From positions 62,001 to 126,000 of the forward strand of contig NZ_BMND01000010.1 of the NCBI RefSeq assembly GCF_014646275.1: a stretch of DNA of 64,000 bases, written 5' to 3'. Shown here one piece after another: positions 24,992-33,679 of this stretch. Each line of letters opens with the position of its first letter. Position 1 is the first letter of the stretch. The notes beneath the pieces were generated by a model that was not told where the DNA came from, ran no database searches, and saw nothing but the letters and a program-made list of their open reading frames with translations. Source of the DNA: Streptomyces kronopolitis (GTDB lineage Bacteria; Actinomycetota; Actinomycetes; Streptomycetales; Streptomycetaceae). The position numbers and the translations under genes were made by a program.

Positions 24992-25981
24992 ATGCTGGTT
25001 CTCGGACGTGCGCAGGTCGAGGCGCTGCTCGACATCGATGCGCTGATCGACGCCCTGGCGTCGGCCATGACGGATCTCAGCGCGGGGCGCGCCGCCGCCC
25101 CGGACCGGGTGGCCGTGCGGATGGTCGAACAGGACGGCTTCCTGGCCGCGATGCCGGGCCATGTGCCGTCGGCCGAGACCCTGATGACCAAGCTGGTCTC
25201 CGTCTTCCCGCACAACGGCGGTACCGGTCTGCCGACCCATCAGGCGCTGATCGTCGCCTTCGATCCGCACACCGGGGAGCCCACCGCGCTGCTGGACGGA
25301 ACGGCGATCACCGCGGCCCGCACCGCCGCGGGTTCGGCGCTCTCGGCCCGGCTGCTGGCCCGTGACGACGCCTCGGTGCTCGCGCTCCTGGGCACCGGCG
25401 CACAGGCCCGGGCGCACGCCGCGGCCATGTGCCGGGTCCGCCCGGTCCAACGGATCCGCATCGCGGGCCGGGACCGCGCGAAGGCGGCCGCGCTGGCCGA
25501 GACGCTGTCGGCCGAACTCCGGCTTTCCGTCGAGGCGTTCGCCACCTACGCCGAGGCGCTCGACGGTGCGGACATCGCTGCCGCGACCACCCATGCCGTC
25601 GACCCGGTGATCCGCCGTTCCTGGCTCCCGCCCGGCGTCCATGTGACCTCGGTGGGCTTCAACCCGGACGGCCGCGAGATCGACGATGCCACGATCGCGG
25701 AGGCGCTGGTGTGCGTGGAATCGCGGCAGGCGGCCCTGGCCCCGTTCCCCGCGGGCAGCAACGACCTGCTGGAGCCGCTCCGCGAGGGCGTCATCACCGA
25801 GGACCACGTACACGCCGAGCTGGGCGAACTCCTCACCGGCGCCAAGGCGGGCCGCACCTCACCGGACCAGATCACCCTCTACAAGTCCGTCGGGGTCGCC
25901 GTGCAGGACGCTGCGGCCGCGGCCCTGGTCGTCGCGGCCGCCCGGGAGCGGTCGATGGGCACGGAGATCAGCCTGGGCTGA
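24992..25981 (+). CDS. Ornithine cyclodeaminase / mu-crystallin family protein
   Basis: A 329-residue NAD(P)-binding protein of the OCD/mu-crystallin family. The N-terminal part (MLVLGRAQVEALLDIDALID) and LPTHQALIVAFDPHTGEPTA precede the Rossmann motif LLGTGAQARAHAAA near residue 130. HVTSVGFNPDGREID follows. Members include ornithine and lysine cyclodeaminases, alanine dehydrogenase and ketimine reductases. The exact reaction cannot be fixed here, but an imine-reducing or cyclising role on an amino acid is likely. The ATG has GGGAGG about nine bases upstream; another in-frame ATG lies nine bases earlier. Confidence 0.82.
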   Translation: MLVLGRAQVEALLDIDALIDALASAMTDLSAGRAAAPDRVAVRMVEQDGFLAAMPGHVPSAETLMTKLVSVFPHNGGTGLPTHQALIVAFDPHTGEPTALLDGTAITAARTAAGSALSARLLARDDASVLALLGTGAQARAHAAAMCRVRPVQRIRIAGRDRAKAAALAETLSAELRLSVEAFATYAEALDGADIAAATTHAVDPVIRRSWLPPGVHVTSVGFNPDGREIDDATIAEALVCVESRQAALAPFPAGSNDLLEPLREGVITEDHVHAELGELLTGAKAGRTSPDQITLYKSVGVAVQDAAAAALVVAAARERSMGTEISLG

Positions 25982-26035
25982 TGACGTACGGATGCCGACG
26001 GCCGGGGCGTGAGGCCGCGCCGTCGGCCGGCAGCC

Positions 26036-26572
26036 TCAGCGTCCGTACGCGCTGCGGCACAACTGCACCAGATCCGAGCGCACCCGGCCGGACGCCATCC
26101 GGCACATCATCCCCGGATCGACCGACGACCCGCGCCGCCGCGATCCGGGGAAAGCCCGCCGCTGCCCCTCCCCGTGGTGCCACGGCCGTGGCCCGGTGTG
26201 CTCGGGGGGCCCGACACGCTCCTCGGGCGGCACGGAACGCGGGGGCTGCGCGGCGGCCTGACTCCCGCCCTGCTCCGGCCCGTTGACCGCCGCGGCGTGC
26301 CCTTGCACCACGCCCTTCTTGTGCGTCTTCTTCTTGTGCGCCTTCGGTCGGCGCCCGGGCTTGTGCCGCGCGGAGGCCACGTCCACCAGCCCCTCCCGCG
26401 AGGACCCCTTGCTGGGCGCGACCAGCGGTGTGGGCCGGGCCGGGGCGACCGTGCGGCCGCCCGGTGCGGGACCGGGCCCGTGTACGGAGCCGCCGGCCGG
26501 CAGGGAGACACAGCCGCTGGTGGCCAGGAGGACGGCGGTCGCGGTGACGAGACGAAGAAGAAGAGGACGCAC
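26036..26572 (-). CDS. Predicted lipoprotein with basic linker, function unknown
   Basis: A 178-residue protein with a short signal sequence and lipobox LLATSGC ending near residue 21. The middle is unusually basic and His-containing (HKPGRRPKAHKKKTHKKG), then Pro/Gly-rich. The end is a compact segment with two Cys (DPGMMCRMASGRVRSDLVQLC). GTG is the only start that keeps the whole signal peptide, but its ribosome site (GAGAGG) is directly adjacent, so the start is less certain. It is convergent with the cyclodeaminase homologue. No family is recognised. Confidence 0.6.
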   Translation of the reverse strand: MRPLLLRLVTATAVLLATSGCVSLPAGGSVHGPGPAPGGRTVAPARPTPLVAPSKGSSREGLVDVASARHKPGRRPKAHKKKTHKKGVVQGHAAAVNGPEQGGSQAAAQPPRSVPPEERVGPPEHTGPRPWHHGEGQRRAFPGSRRRGSSVDPGMMCRMASGRVRSDLVQLCRSAYGR

Positions 26573-26690
26573 CCTCTCACGGTGTCGGAGCCGCGTGAGC
26601 TGTCCAACCGACGCGCCGGGGCGCCACGCGGACGAAGGACGACGTAGGACTCCCGTGCTGACGCGGCGGGTTCGAACATCCCTCTGCCGC

Positions 26691-27224
26691 TCACATGGGC
26701 AGCGACCGCAGCCGCACCGGTCCCTCGGGCCAGCGCGCCCCGTCCCGCAGAGGTGTCCACATCGTCCGGAGCGGCATCACCACGGGCCCGTCGGGCTGCT
26801 CGACGCGCACCTCACCCGGAAGCGCCTGCCAGCCGAGCCGCTCGTACAGGGGCAGGAGTGGCGGCCGGCAGAACAGCAGACCGTACGCCGGCCCCATGGC
26901 GCGGGCGTGTTCCCGCGCGCCGTTGACGACGAGGCGCGCCAGTCCCTGCCCCCGCAGATCGGGAGCGACGGCCACCCCGCCGAAGCCGACCACCTCGGTC
27001 TCGGCCGTGCCGACCGTGACGGGCAGCGTCACCAGACCGGTGTGCGCCACCAGCCGCCCGTCACGTCGGATGCCGAAGTGCCGCTCCTTGGCCAGCCAGG
27101 TCAGCCCGGTGTACGCGACGCCGAACGGATCCTCCACCTCCCCGAGGATCTCGCCCAACTCCCGCTTCGTGTAGCGCGCGAGGGCGACGACGGTGCGTGA
27201 CGTGGAGGGTGAGTTGGCAGTCAT
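26691..27224 (-). CDS. GNAT family N-acetyltransferase
   Basis: A 177-residue acetyltransferase. The acetyl-CoA loop is GVAVAPDLRGQGLARLVVNG near residues 83-102, preceded by the strand VVGFGGV. The last motif is LLFCRPPLLPLYERLGW. The N-terminal part resembles the Eis/GCN5-like arrangement (RYTKRELGEILGEVEDPFG). The substrate is unknown. It stands alone between an intergenic repeat and the lipoprotein gene. Confidence 0.82.
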   Translation of the reverse strand: MTANSPSTSRTVVALARYTKRELGEILGEVEDPFGVAYTGLTWLAKERHFGIRRDGRLVAHTGLVTLPVTVGTAETEVVGFGGVAVAPDLRGQGLARLVVNGAREHARAMGPAYGLLFCRPPLLPLYERLGWQALPGEVRVEQPDGPVVMPLRTMWTPLRDGARWPEGPVRLRSLPM

Positions 27225-27315
27225 GATCGCATCATGCGGTGCGCTCCGGCCGCAGGCAACGGATATCGGGCGGGGTGCGGCGACCGGCCCGGACAGCGGT
27301 TGGACCGGACGCGGC

Positions 27316-27360
27316 GAGCGGGCCGGACGGGCCGAGCGGGCCGGACGGGCCGAGCGGGCC
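27316..27360. repeat. 18-base tandem repeat, 2.5 copies
   Basis: GAGCGGGCCGGACGGGCC is repeated twice exactly, then begins a third time, in the gap between hmp and the GNAT gene. It is in no supported gene. It may be slippage-generated low-complexity DNA. Confidence 0.8.
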
Positions 27361-27409
27361 GGGTGCGGGACGCGTGCCGTCGGCAGTGCCGTAACGTCCC
27401 CGCATTCGC

Positions 27410-28633
27410 CTACAGGCCGAGATCCGGGCCGAAGACCTCGTAGTGGATCCGCTCGGCGGGCAGTCCCGAGGCCAGTAGTTGGGCGCGTGCCGCCTTCATG
27501 AACGGCACCGGCCCGCAGAGATACGCGGTGGTCCCGGAGGGAATGGCGAGCCGGGTCAGATCCATCAGGCCGGTGCGCACGGTCACCGCCCCGGTCGGGT
27601 CCCCGTCCCCGGCGCCCTCCTCGTACCAGAGGTCCGCCGTCGCGTCGGAGAGCTTGTCGGTGAGCCGGCGCAGATCCGTGCGGAACGGGTGGGCGGAGGG
27701 CGACCGATCGGCGTGGGCGGTGAGGATCCGGCGCCGGGAGCCGGCGGCGGCGAGATGCGCGAGCATGCCGATCATCGGGGTGCAGCCGATGCCCGCCGAG
27801 GCGAGGAGCAGCGGGCCCCCGTCGTCCTCGGAGAGCACCACCTCGCCGAATGGCGGGCTCACGTACAGGATTTCCCCGTCGTGGACGTGCGCGTGCAGAT
27901 GGCCGGAGATCTCACCCGCGGGATCCTCGGACGATTCCCCGGCCCGGCGGCCCGCCGCCACCCGCTTCACGGAGATCTGCAGTCCGCCGTCCAGCTGCCC
28001 GGACAGGCTGTACTGGCGTATCTGCCGTGCGCCGTCGGGGAGTTGGACCTGAACGGAGACGTATTGGCCGGGTCGTGACGGCGGGACGGGGGCGCCGTCG
28101 GCCGGGCGCAGGAGGAAGGTCGTGACCTCCGCCGTCTCGCGGATGCGTCCGACGACTCGATAGGGCCGCCACACACTGCCGTCCCGGACGCCGGCTTCGT
28201 AGGTGAGCCGCTTCTCCAGGGCGATCAGGGCATGGGCCATCAGCCAGTACACCTCGTCCCAGGCCCGCACCACCTCGTCCGTCACCGCGTCGCCGAGAAC
28301 CTCGGCGATGGCCGCGAAGAGATGCTCCCGCACGATCGGGTACTGGTCCGCGCGCACCCCGAGCGAGGCGTGCTTGTGCGCGATCCGCGCCAGCATGGTG
28401 TCCGGCCGGCTGTCCGGGTGCGCGACGAGATGGCCCGCGAAGGCGGCGATCGATCCCGCAAGGGCCTGCCGCTGGCTGCCGTTGGCCTGGTTGCCGCGGT
28501 TGAAGAGGTCGCGCAGCAGCTCGGGGCGGGCGGCGAAGAGCTTCTCGTAGAAGAGCGCCGTGATCTCGCCGAGGGCTCCGCGTACGGCGGGGAGGGTGGC
28601 GGTGATGGTCTTGGCGGACTCGGTCGACAGCAT
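27410..28633 (-). CDS. hmp: Flavohaemoprotein, nitric oxide dioxygenase
   Basis: A 407-residue flavohaemoglobin that converts NO and O2 to nitrate using NAD(P)H. The globin domain (about 1-140) has the distal Tyr29 in LFYEKLF and the proximal His88 in IAHKHASLGV. The FAD domain (about 155-260) has RQYSLS. The NAD domain has the loop SAGIGCTPMIGML and ends YEVFGP. The ATG is supported by AGGAG seven bases upstream. An NsrR-type operator lies about 60 bases upstream and nsrR is the next gene, so it is probably de-repressed by NO. Confidence 0.95.
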   Translation of the reverse strand: MLSTESAKTITATLPAVRGALGEITALFYEKLFAARPELLRDLFNRGNQANGSQRQALAGSIAAFAGHLVAHPDSRPDTMLARIAHKHASLGVRADQYPIVREHLFAAIAEVLGDAVTDEVVRAWDEVYWLMAHALIALEKRLTYEAGVRDGSVWRPYRVVGRIRETAEVTTFLLRPADGAPVPPSRPGQYVSVQVQLPDGARQIRQYSLSGQLDGGLQISVKRVAAGRRAGESSEDPAGEISGHLHAHVHDGEILYVSPPFGEVVLSEDDGGPLLLASAGIGCTPMIGMLAHLAAAGSRRRILTAHADRSPSAHPFRTDLRRLTDKLSDATADLWYEEGAGDGDPTGAVTVRTGLMDLTRLAIPSGTTAYLCGPVPFMKAARAQLLASGLPAERIHYEVFGPDLGL

Positions 28634-28693
28634 CAACTGCTCCTGATTCTCGAAGGGAGGAGAAGAAGGGGAGAAGGGGGGCGGAGGAGGCGA

Positions 28694-28716
28694 AACTTGC
28701 ATCTGAGATGCGTATT
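28694..28716. promoter_or_regulatory. NsrR operator of hmp
   Basis: Arms AACTTGCATCT and AGATGCGTATT around a single G form an 11-1-11 inverted repeat with 8 of 11 positions symmetric. This matches the architecture of Streptomyces NsrR sites. It lies just upstream of hmp. Confidence 0.8.
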
Positions 28717-28797
28717 TATGGGTGTGGGGATCGAGAGCGTGGTGCGTGGCGTGGCTGGGGGAGTGGGGTGCGCGGCGTGGGTGTCCCCGGGGCGGGG

Positions 28798-29244
28798 TCA
28801 GGCTCCGGGCTGGGCGGTCAGGCTGAGGAGGATCGGGCCGGTCGGGCTCTCGATGAGATCGGCGATCGAGAGCGGATCGAGTGCGGCGTAGAACGCTTCC
28901 TGTGCCGCGCGCAGTGCACCGCGCAGTCGGCAGCCGCCGCGCAGCGGGCAGGGTGGGTCGTCCTCGCAGCCCACGACATCGTCGACCCCCTCCAGTTCGC
29001 GGACCAGCTCTCCCAGGGAGCCCGTGCGCCCCGCGGTCGTGAGGCTCAGCCCTCCGCCGCGGCCGCGCCGGGCCTCGACGGCGCCCAGGTGCTGGAGCTT
29101 GCTGACGACCTTGGCGGCGTGGGTGTACGGCACCTCGACGGCGCTCGCCACCTCGCGGGTGGTGGGCGCGTCGTCCTGGTCGCCGAGCACTGCCAGGCGC
29201 ATGGCGATGCGGAGGGCGATGTCGGTGCTCTTGGTCAGTCGCAC
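28798..29244 (-). CDS. nsrR: NO-sensing Rrf2 repressor NsrR
   Basis: A 148-residue Rrf2 repressor, the same length as the characterised Streptomyces coelicolor NsrR. It has Cys at 93, 99 and 105 and Asp at 8, exactly the four ligands known for the [4Fe-4S] cluster of that protein. The DNA-binding part reads TREVASAVEVPYTHAAKVVSKLQ (given in part) with the wing GGGLSL. The GTG start gives this register. A second operator overlaps its own promoter region, implying autoregulation. Nitrosylation of the cluster by NO should release both sites. Confidence 0.95.
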   Translation of the reverse strand: MRLTKSTDIALRIAMRLAVLGDQDDAPTTREVASAVEVPYTHAAKVVSKLQHLGAVEARRGRGGGLSLTTAGRTGSLGELVRELEGVDDVVGCEDDPPCPLRGGCRLRGALRAAQEAFYAALDPLSIADLIESPTGPILLSLTAQPGA

Positions 29245-29260
29245 GCTCGCGACTCTACAG

Positions 29261-29283
29261 AAGTGGTATCCAAGATGCCAATT
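29261..29283. promoter_or_regulatory. NsrR operator of nsrR
   Basis: Arms AAGTGGTATCC and AGATGCCAATT around a single A form an 11-1-11 inverted repeat with 8 of 11 positions symmetric. It shares the GGYATCY...AGATGC pattern with the hmp site. It begins 17 bases before the nsrR start. Confidence 0.75.
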
Positions 29284-29345
29284 AAATCCGGCGGCCCGCG
29301 ATCGGCGACCGCCGACCGACGGCAACGCCTGGCCGCCTCCGGGGT

Positions 29346-30953
29346 TCAGTGCCCGGCCGAGGACTGCTGCTGGAGGTAGGCCGCGATGTCGGCCACGTCG
29401 TCGCCGATGGTCAGGACGCCGTTGATATCGGCATTGGGCGTCGAGGCGCCGTTGACCCCGTCGAAGAACACGTCGAAGTGGCCCTTGCGGGTCTCCAGAT
29501 AGCCGGCCGCGGTTTCGGCGCCCACCGCCAGCCGGTCGTTGAGTGTGTCACCGCCCGCGACGGTGCCCGTCTTGGCGAAGACCTTGCCGCGTGAGGGGCA
29601 GTGCCGGCAGGAGTCCGCCAGCAGTCCGTCGACGCCCAGGATCGGCAGCGAGGTGCGGAAGCGTGCCGCCTCGGGGGTGCGCTGCCAGTACGTCAGGATC
29701 TGCGCCAAGGCCCGGGGCGTGGTGCGGTCGACCGGGTTGCCGCCCCGGCCGTCGGCGAGCTGTACGGCCTTGCGGTCCACGTGCGCGCGGTCCAGGAAGG
29801 CGGCGAGCACCGGGAACCCGTCCTCGCAGTCGGTGCTCTTCGCGGTCGTCGCCATCAGGCACATCCCCAGGTTCGCCCCGAGATTGTGGCTCACCTTGAG
29901 GATCAGCTTGGCGTATTGGGCGTAGGGCGGGGAGGTGTACCGGGCCACCGTGGGCGCGCCCTGATAGGAGTGCGGCAACCGGGCGGCGGGGTTGGGGCCG
30001 ACCGCCTTCGCCCGGACCTTCACGCCGGCGCGTTGCAGCGCCTCGATCATGGCCGTCCGGCCGAACGCGTTCGGGTCCTTGATGTCGGACACCCGCAGGA
30101 CGGGCGCGGATCCGGCCGCGATGGTGCCGGACAGCCGGATGCGGGTGCCGTCGCGGGAACTGGTCACGTCGATGCCGGTGGGCTGTCCCGCCGCGACGGT
30201 GCGCACGGCCGAGGTGACGTGGTAGGGCGCGACCTTCGGGCGCCAGTCCAGCCCGGCGGGGGTGCCCGGCCGGGAGCCGGGGGTGGTCAGCAGGTCGATG
30301 AGATTGTCGTTGACGATCAGCGGGGTGGGAGTCGGGTCGAGCACCGGGTCCGGACGGAACAGCCGCGCGTCGATGACCACATCGCCGTCGACCTGCCGGA
30401 TGCCCGAGGCGCGTACCTGCCGGGCCAGCTGGTCGATACCGGCCAGCGGGTCCTGCGGGGTGAGGGTGGCTCCCGGGACGTCGTCGGCGTAGGTGTGGTC
30501 GATGGTGGTGAAGGCGACGGTGCCGTCCTTGCGGGTGCGGCCGCCGAGCGTCAGGTCACCCTGCGCGACCAGGTCCAGATTGCCCTTGAGGGTGCTGCCC
30601 CGCCGCTGTCCGACGGCGTGCACCGGTGTGACGAAGCGGTGGTCGCCGCCCAGGGTCTGCCAGGTGCCGCTGACGCTGAACAGTTTGGCCGTCGACCCGG
30701 GGACGAAGAACTGGTCGGCGTAGCGGGACTGCGTCACCTCGCCGCTGGCCGGGTTCTGCTGGAACAGGCCCCACTGGGCATGAGGGTAGTCCGGCTTCCG
30801 CATGACCGCCGTGATGCGCGGGTCGAGGGGGTGGGGGTTGGTGGACGGCGCCGCCTGGACCAGGCCGGTGAGGACCACGCCGACGGCCAGCAGCACGCTC
30901 ACGGTGCCGGCGAGGCGCCGTCGGCTCGCCCGGCGTGTGACGGAGGGTGACAT
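29346..30953 (-). CDS. dacB: D-alanyl-D-alanine carboxypeptidase/endopeptidase (PBP4/DacB type)
   Basis: A 535-residue exported class C low-molecular-weight penicillin-binding protein that trims peptidoglycan peptides. A signal peptide (RRLAGTVSVLLAVGVVLTGL) ends near residue 35. The catalytic triads are SxxK in VPGSTAKLFS near residue 88, SxN in KVSHNLGANLGM and KTG in FAKTGTVAGG. The family insert between the first and second motif is present. ATG follows GGTGGAG. The 278-base gap upstream holds its promoter and no other gene. Confidence 0.92.
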   Translation of the reverse strand: MSPSVTRRASRRRLAGTVSVLLAVGVVLTGLVQAAPSTNPHPLDPRITAVMRKPDYPHAQWGLFQQNPASGEVTQSRYADQFFVPGSTAKLFSVSGTWQTLGGDHRFVTPVHAVGQRRGSTLKGNLDLVAQGDLTLGGRTRKDGTVAFTTIDHTYADDVPGATLTPQDPLAGIDQLARQVRASGIRQVDGDVVIDARLFRPDPVLDPTPTPLIVNDNLIDLLTTPGSRPGTPAGLDWRPKVAPYHVTSAVRTVAAGQPTGIDVTSSRDGTRIRLSGTIAAGSAPVLRVSDIKDPNAFGRTAMIEALQRAGVKVRAKAVGPNPAARLPHSYQGAPTVARYTSPPYAQYAKLILKVSHNLGANLGMCLMATTAKSTDCEDGFPVLAAFLDRAHVDRKAVQLADGRGGNPVDRTTPRALAQILTYWQRTPEAARFRTSLPILGVDGLLADSCRHCPSRGKVFAKTGTVAGGDTLNDRLAVGAETAAGYLETRKGHFDVFFDGVNGASTPNADINGVLTIGDDVADIAAYLQQQSSAGH

Positions 30954-31231
30954 GCGGACTCCACCAAGGTGTTTTTGTGACGATATCTCCGGTGATGTTC
31001 CTCCTGAAGGTACTGCCCACGGCGGTGGTCGGAGCGCAGCGCGTCGGTGGGGTCCCCCGGATGAGCTGTGACGGGCGCCGGTAGCGGGGCGCCCTCGCGG
31101 ATCGCGTCGGCGGTTACCCCGACCACTCGCGCTGCGACACGCCGGCTGTGACACGCCATCCGGCGGCCGCTGACCGCATCCCGGCGGATGGAGCACCCGA
31201 GCCCGCCCCGTCGGCCGGACCGTCGGCCCCG

Positions 31232-33043
31232 TCACGCCCGGTGGACGAGGAGTTCCGTGTTGCGGTCCGCCGGGCGACCGGCCATCGCCTCATGGACGCC
31301 GCCGCCCATGCCGGCGGCCAGGCCGGGGGCGTTGTAGGACAGTTCGCGGTAGAGGGAGGCGAGGCCGACCGCCGAGAGGTCGTCGAAGTCCGTGCGGTGC
31401 GGAGCGGCGGACTCGATGAGGGTGGTGAACAGCGACAGCGTGCCGTCGTGGTTGTCGACGAGTTCCAGGATCCGCGCGTGCTGCGGATAGTCCACGTGCG
31501 AGGCGGTGTTGATCTCCCAGAAGGAGCGGGCGGCCGTCGGGTGGGCGTGCGGGGTGATGCGATTGACGTGGCTGTGGCCGTTGATCCACGCCACCACGTT
31601 GGGGAACCGGCTCAGCAGGGCGATGAGTTCCTCGCCGTCGTGCCGCTTCTCCTCCGAGCGGGCCGCGTCGGGGCGCCGGGTCATACTCGGGCTGTGGTGA
31701 TGGCTGAAGATCAGGATGTGCGCGTCATCGGCTCCGGCGTTGCGCACCAGCCGGCCGTCCGCGTCGTAGTGGCGGGCGCTGTGGGCGGCCAAGGTCCGCT
31801 CCAGCCAGTGGAGTTGACCGGTGCCCAGCGACCCTTCGAAGTGGCCGCTGCGGTAGGTGGTGTCGATGCTGATACCGAGGACGCCCTCCGCGACGGTGAA
31901 GGTGTAGTACATCCGGTCGTCGTTGAGATGGTCCTCGGTGTAGCCGTGCCCGGCCGGTCCGGCGCCGGCGAACGCCGGGTTCAGATGCGCCCGCAGATAG
32001 TCGTGCGGGGTGAACATGCGGCGCCGCTCGTCCGCGGTCACGGTCCGGGACCGGGCGGCATTGCGCGCGAGGATCTCCTTGAGCACGGTGCTCTTGGGGT
32101 CGTCGCCGGTCTCCAGCACCTTGGCGAAGGAGGCCACATCGCTGTCCGGTACGGAGAACAGCTTGCGCGACCCCGTGACATAGTCCGCCAGCTCCGGGTC
32201 CTGCGGGGTCAGGCAGCCGCCCGGCAGGTCGTCGTGGTTGCCGGGTGTCGAGTACCAGGGAATCCGCAGGCCGGGACTGGTGACGGGGCGGATCGCGGCG
32301 TCGAGATAGCCGGGTATCGACGGCAGTCCCCGCTTCTTGTCCTGGTCGCGCAGGCCGTCGGCCGGGTGCCAGTACAGGGGGAGTCCGCAGTTCTGCACGC
32401 CCTCGTACACCGCCGGGTCACCCGTGTTCGGCGTGATGCGGCCGCCGCTCATCAGGGTGAGGAACCACTCCAGCTCGACCGTGGAGTGGTTGTCGATGTT
32501 GTCGCCCGTGGACATGACGAAGGCCGGCCGCCGGCCGGTGTGGGGGCCGCCGCCCAGCGCGTTGGCCTGCTCCACCAGCGATACGGCGCCGGCCACCGAC
32601 AGCGCCTCCTGCGCCCGCCACGACCCCGGCGATCCGGCGCGCAGATACTCGGTGCGCAACGGGCTCTGCACATCGGCCACATGGAGGTCGGTGAACTGGA
32701 CGAAGCAGGCCAGGGCGGTCCGCCGGTCCTGGCGTCCGGCCGTGGCTCCGGCGAGGTCACCGCGGACCACCAGCGGCCATCCGGGCCCGGAGCCGATGCG
32801 GCGGTAGGTGCCACTGCCGGTGAGGTGCGCGGCGGTGTCCAGCGTCGTGACCCCGTACGGGGCCGGCCGGCGACCACCCGTACGGGCCGGCGTCGTGCGG
32901 GTGAGGGGATGCGCGTGCGGAGCCGCGCTGCTGCTGCGCTGACCCGGCAGTGCCCATGCGGCACCGACTCCGGCGACGGCGGCACCGGAGCTGAGAAGGA
33001 AGCGACGACGGTTGGTGGGGATGTGGGTTTCGATACCGGCCAT
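31232..33043 (-). CDS. Tat-exported metallophosphoesterase (TIGR03767-like)
   Basis: A 603-residue calcineurin-like phosphoesterase. It begins with a twin-arginine signal (NRRRFLLSSGAAVAGVGAAW), so it is exported folded. Metal-binding motifs are FVQFTDLHVADVQSP, STGDNIDNH, TPGNHDDLPGG, FSHHHSPSM and NGHSHVNRI, all in the right order. The long middle insertion is typical of the actinobacterial TIGR03767 group, whose substrate is not established. The ATG follows GGAGGG. It is divergent from the VOC gene. Confidence 0.88.
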   Translation of the reverse strand: MAGIETHIPTNRRRFLLSSGAAVAGVGAAWALPGQRSSSAAPHAHPLTRTTPARTGGRRPAPYGVTTLDTAAHLTGSGTYRRIGSGPGWPLVVRGDLAGATAGRQDRRTALACFVQFTDLHVADVQSPLRTEYLRAGSPGSWRAQEALSVAGAVSLVEQANALGGGPHTGRRPAFVMSTGDNIDNHSTVELEWFLTLMSGGRITPNTGDPAVYEGVQNCGLPLYWHPADGLRDQDKKRGLPSIPGYLDAAIRPVTSPGLRIPWYSTPGNHDDLPGGCLTPQDPELADYVTGSRKLFSVPDSDVASFAKVLETGDDPKSTVLKEILARNAARSRTVTADERRRMFTPHDYLRAHLNPAFAGAGPAGHGYTEDHLNDDRMYYTFTVAEGVLGISIDTTYRSGHFEGSLGTGQLHWLERTLAAHSARHYDADGRLVRNAGADDAHILIFSHHHSPSMTRRPDAARSEEKRHDGEELIALLSRFPNVVAWINGHSHVNRITPHAHPTAARSFWEINTASHVDYPQHARILELVDNHDGTLSLFTTLIESAAPHRTDFDDLSAVGLASLYRELSYNAPGLAAGMGGGVHEAMAGRPADRNTELLVHRA

Positions 33044-33228
33044 CAGGCCCTCCGTGCCGTGGCCGGCAGGCCTGGCCACAGCGGTGTCACCAAACGGAAT
33101 GTCTCGTTCCAGAGTTTGGGTGACGTGCGTGACCGCTGGCTGAACGCCCCCGGAACGCGGCGCACCCATTGCCCGTCGGTACGGTCCGTCCCCCGCCGCG
33201 CGGCACACGGTTCCCTACACTGACGGGC

Positions 33229-33612
33229 ATGGCATGCCGCATCAGTGAGCTGGTCATCGACGTCGCCGACCCCGAACGGCTCGCCGCGTTCTGGAGCGAG
33301 GTCCTCGGCTACGTCGAACTCGGCCGGGAGGATGACGGAAGCATCGAGATCGGGCCGCCCGGCGCCGGCTTCGGCGGCCCGCAGCCCACCCTCGTCCTCA
33401 GCCCCGGCAGCGCCCCACGCAGCGGAAAGCTCCCCCTGCACCTCGACGTCAGCGCCACCGACCGCGACCAGGACGCCGAGCTGGCGCGGCTGCTCGCCCT
33501 CGGCGCCCGGCCCGTCGACATCGGTCAGACCGGCACCGAGAGCTGGCACGTCCTGGCCGACCCGGAGGGCAACGAATTCTGCCTGCTGCGCACTCGGCTC
33601 CAGCCCCTCTGA
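33229..33612 (+). CDS. VOC superfamily (glyoxalase-like) protein
   Basis: A 127-residue single-domain VOC protein: ISELVIDVADPERLAAFWSEVLGY at the start and LADPEGNEFCLLR at the end give the paired beta-alpha-beta-beta-beta units. It lacks enough family-specific residues to name a substrate. The ATG is close to the divergent phosphoesterase promoter. Confidence 0.82.
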   Translation: MACRISELVIDVADPERLAAFWSEVLGYVELGREDDGSIEIGPPGAGFGGPQPTLVLSPGSAPRSGKLPLHLDVSATDRDQDAELARLLALGARPVDIGQTGTESWHVLADPEGNEFCLLRTRLQPL

Positions 33613-33679
33613 CCGCCTGCGCGGGGACGCCGGTCCGCATCGGCCGCCGCGGTCTCCGCCCTAGCTCATTGGACGGGCC

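Noticed and set aside
27316..27360. Possible CRISPR or direct-repeat array
   Set aside because: The 18-base units are contiguous without spacers. This is a plain tandem repeat.
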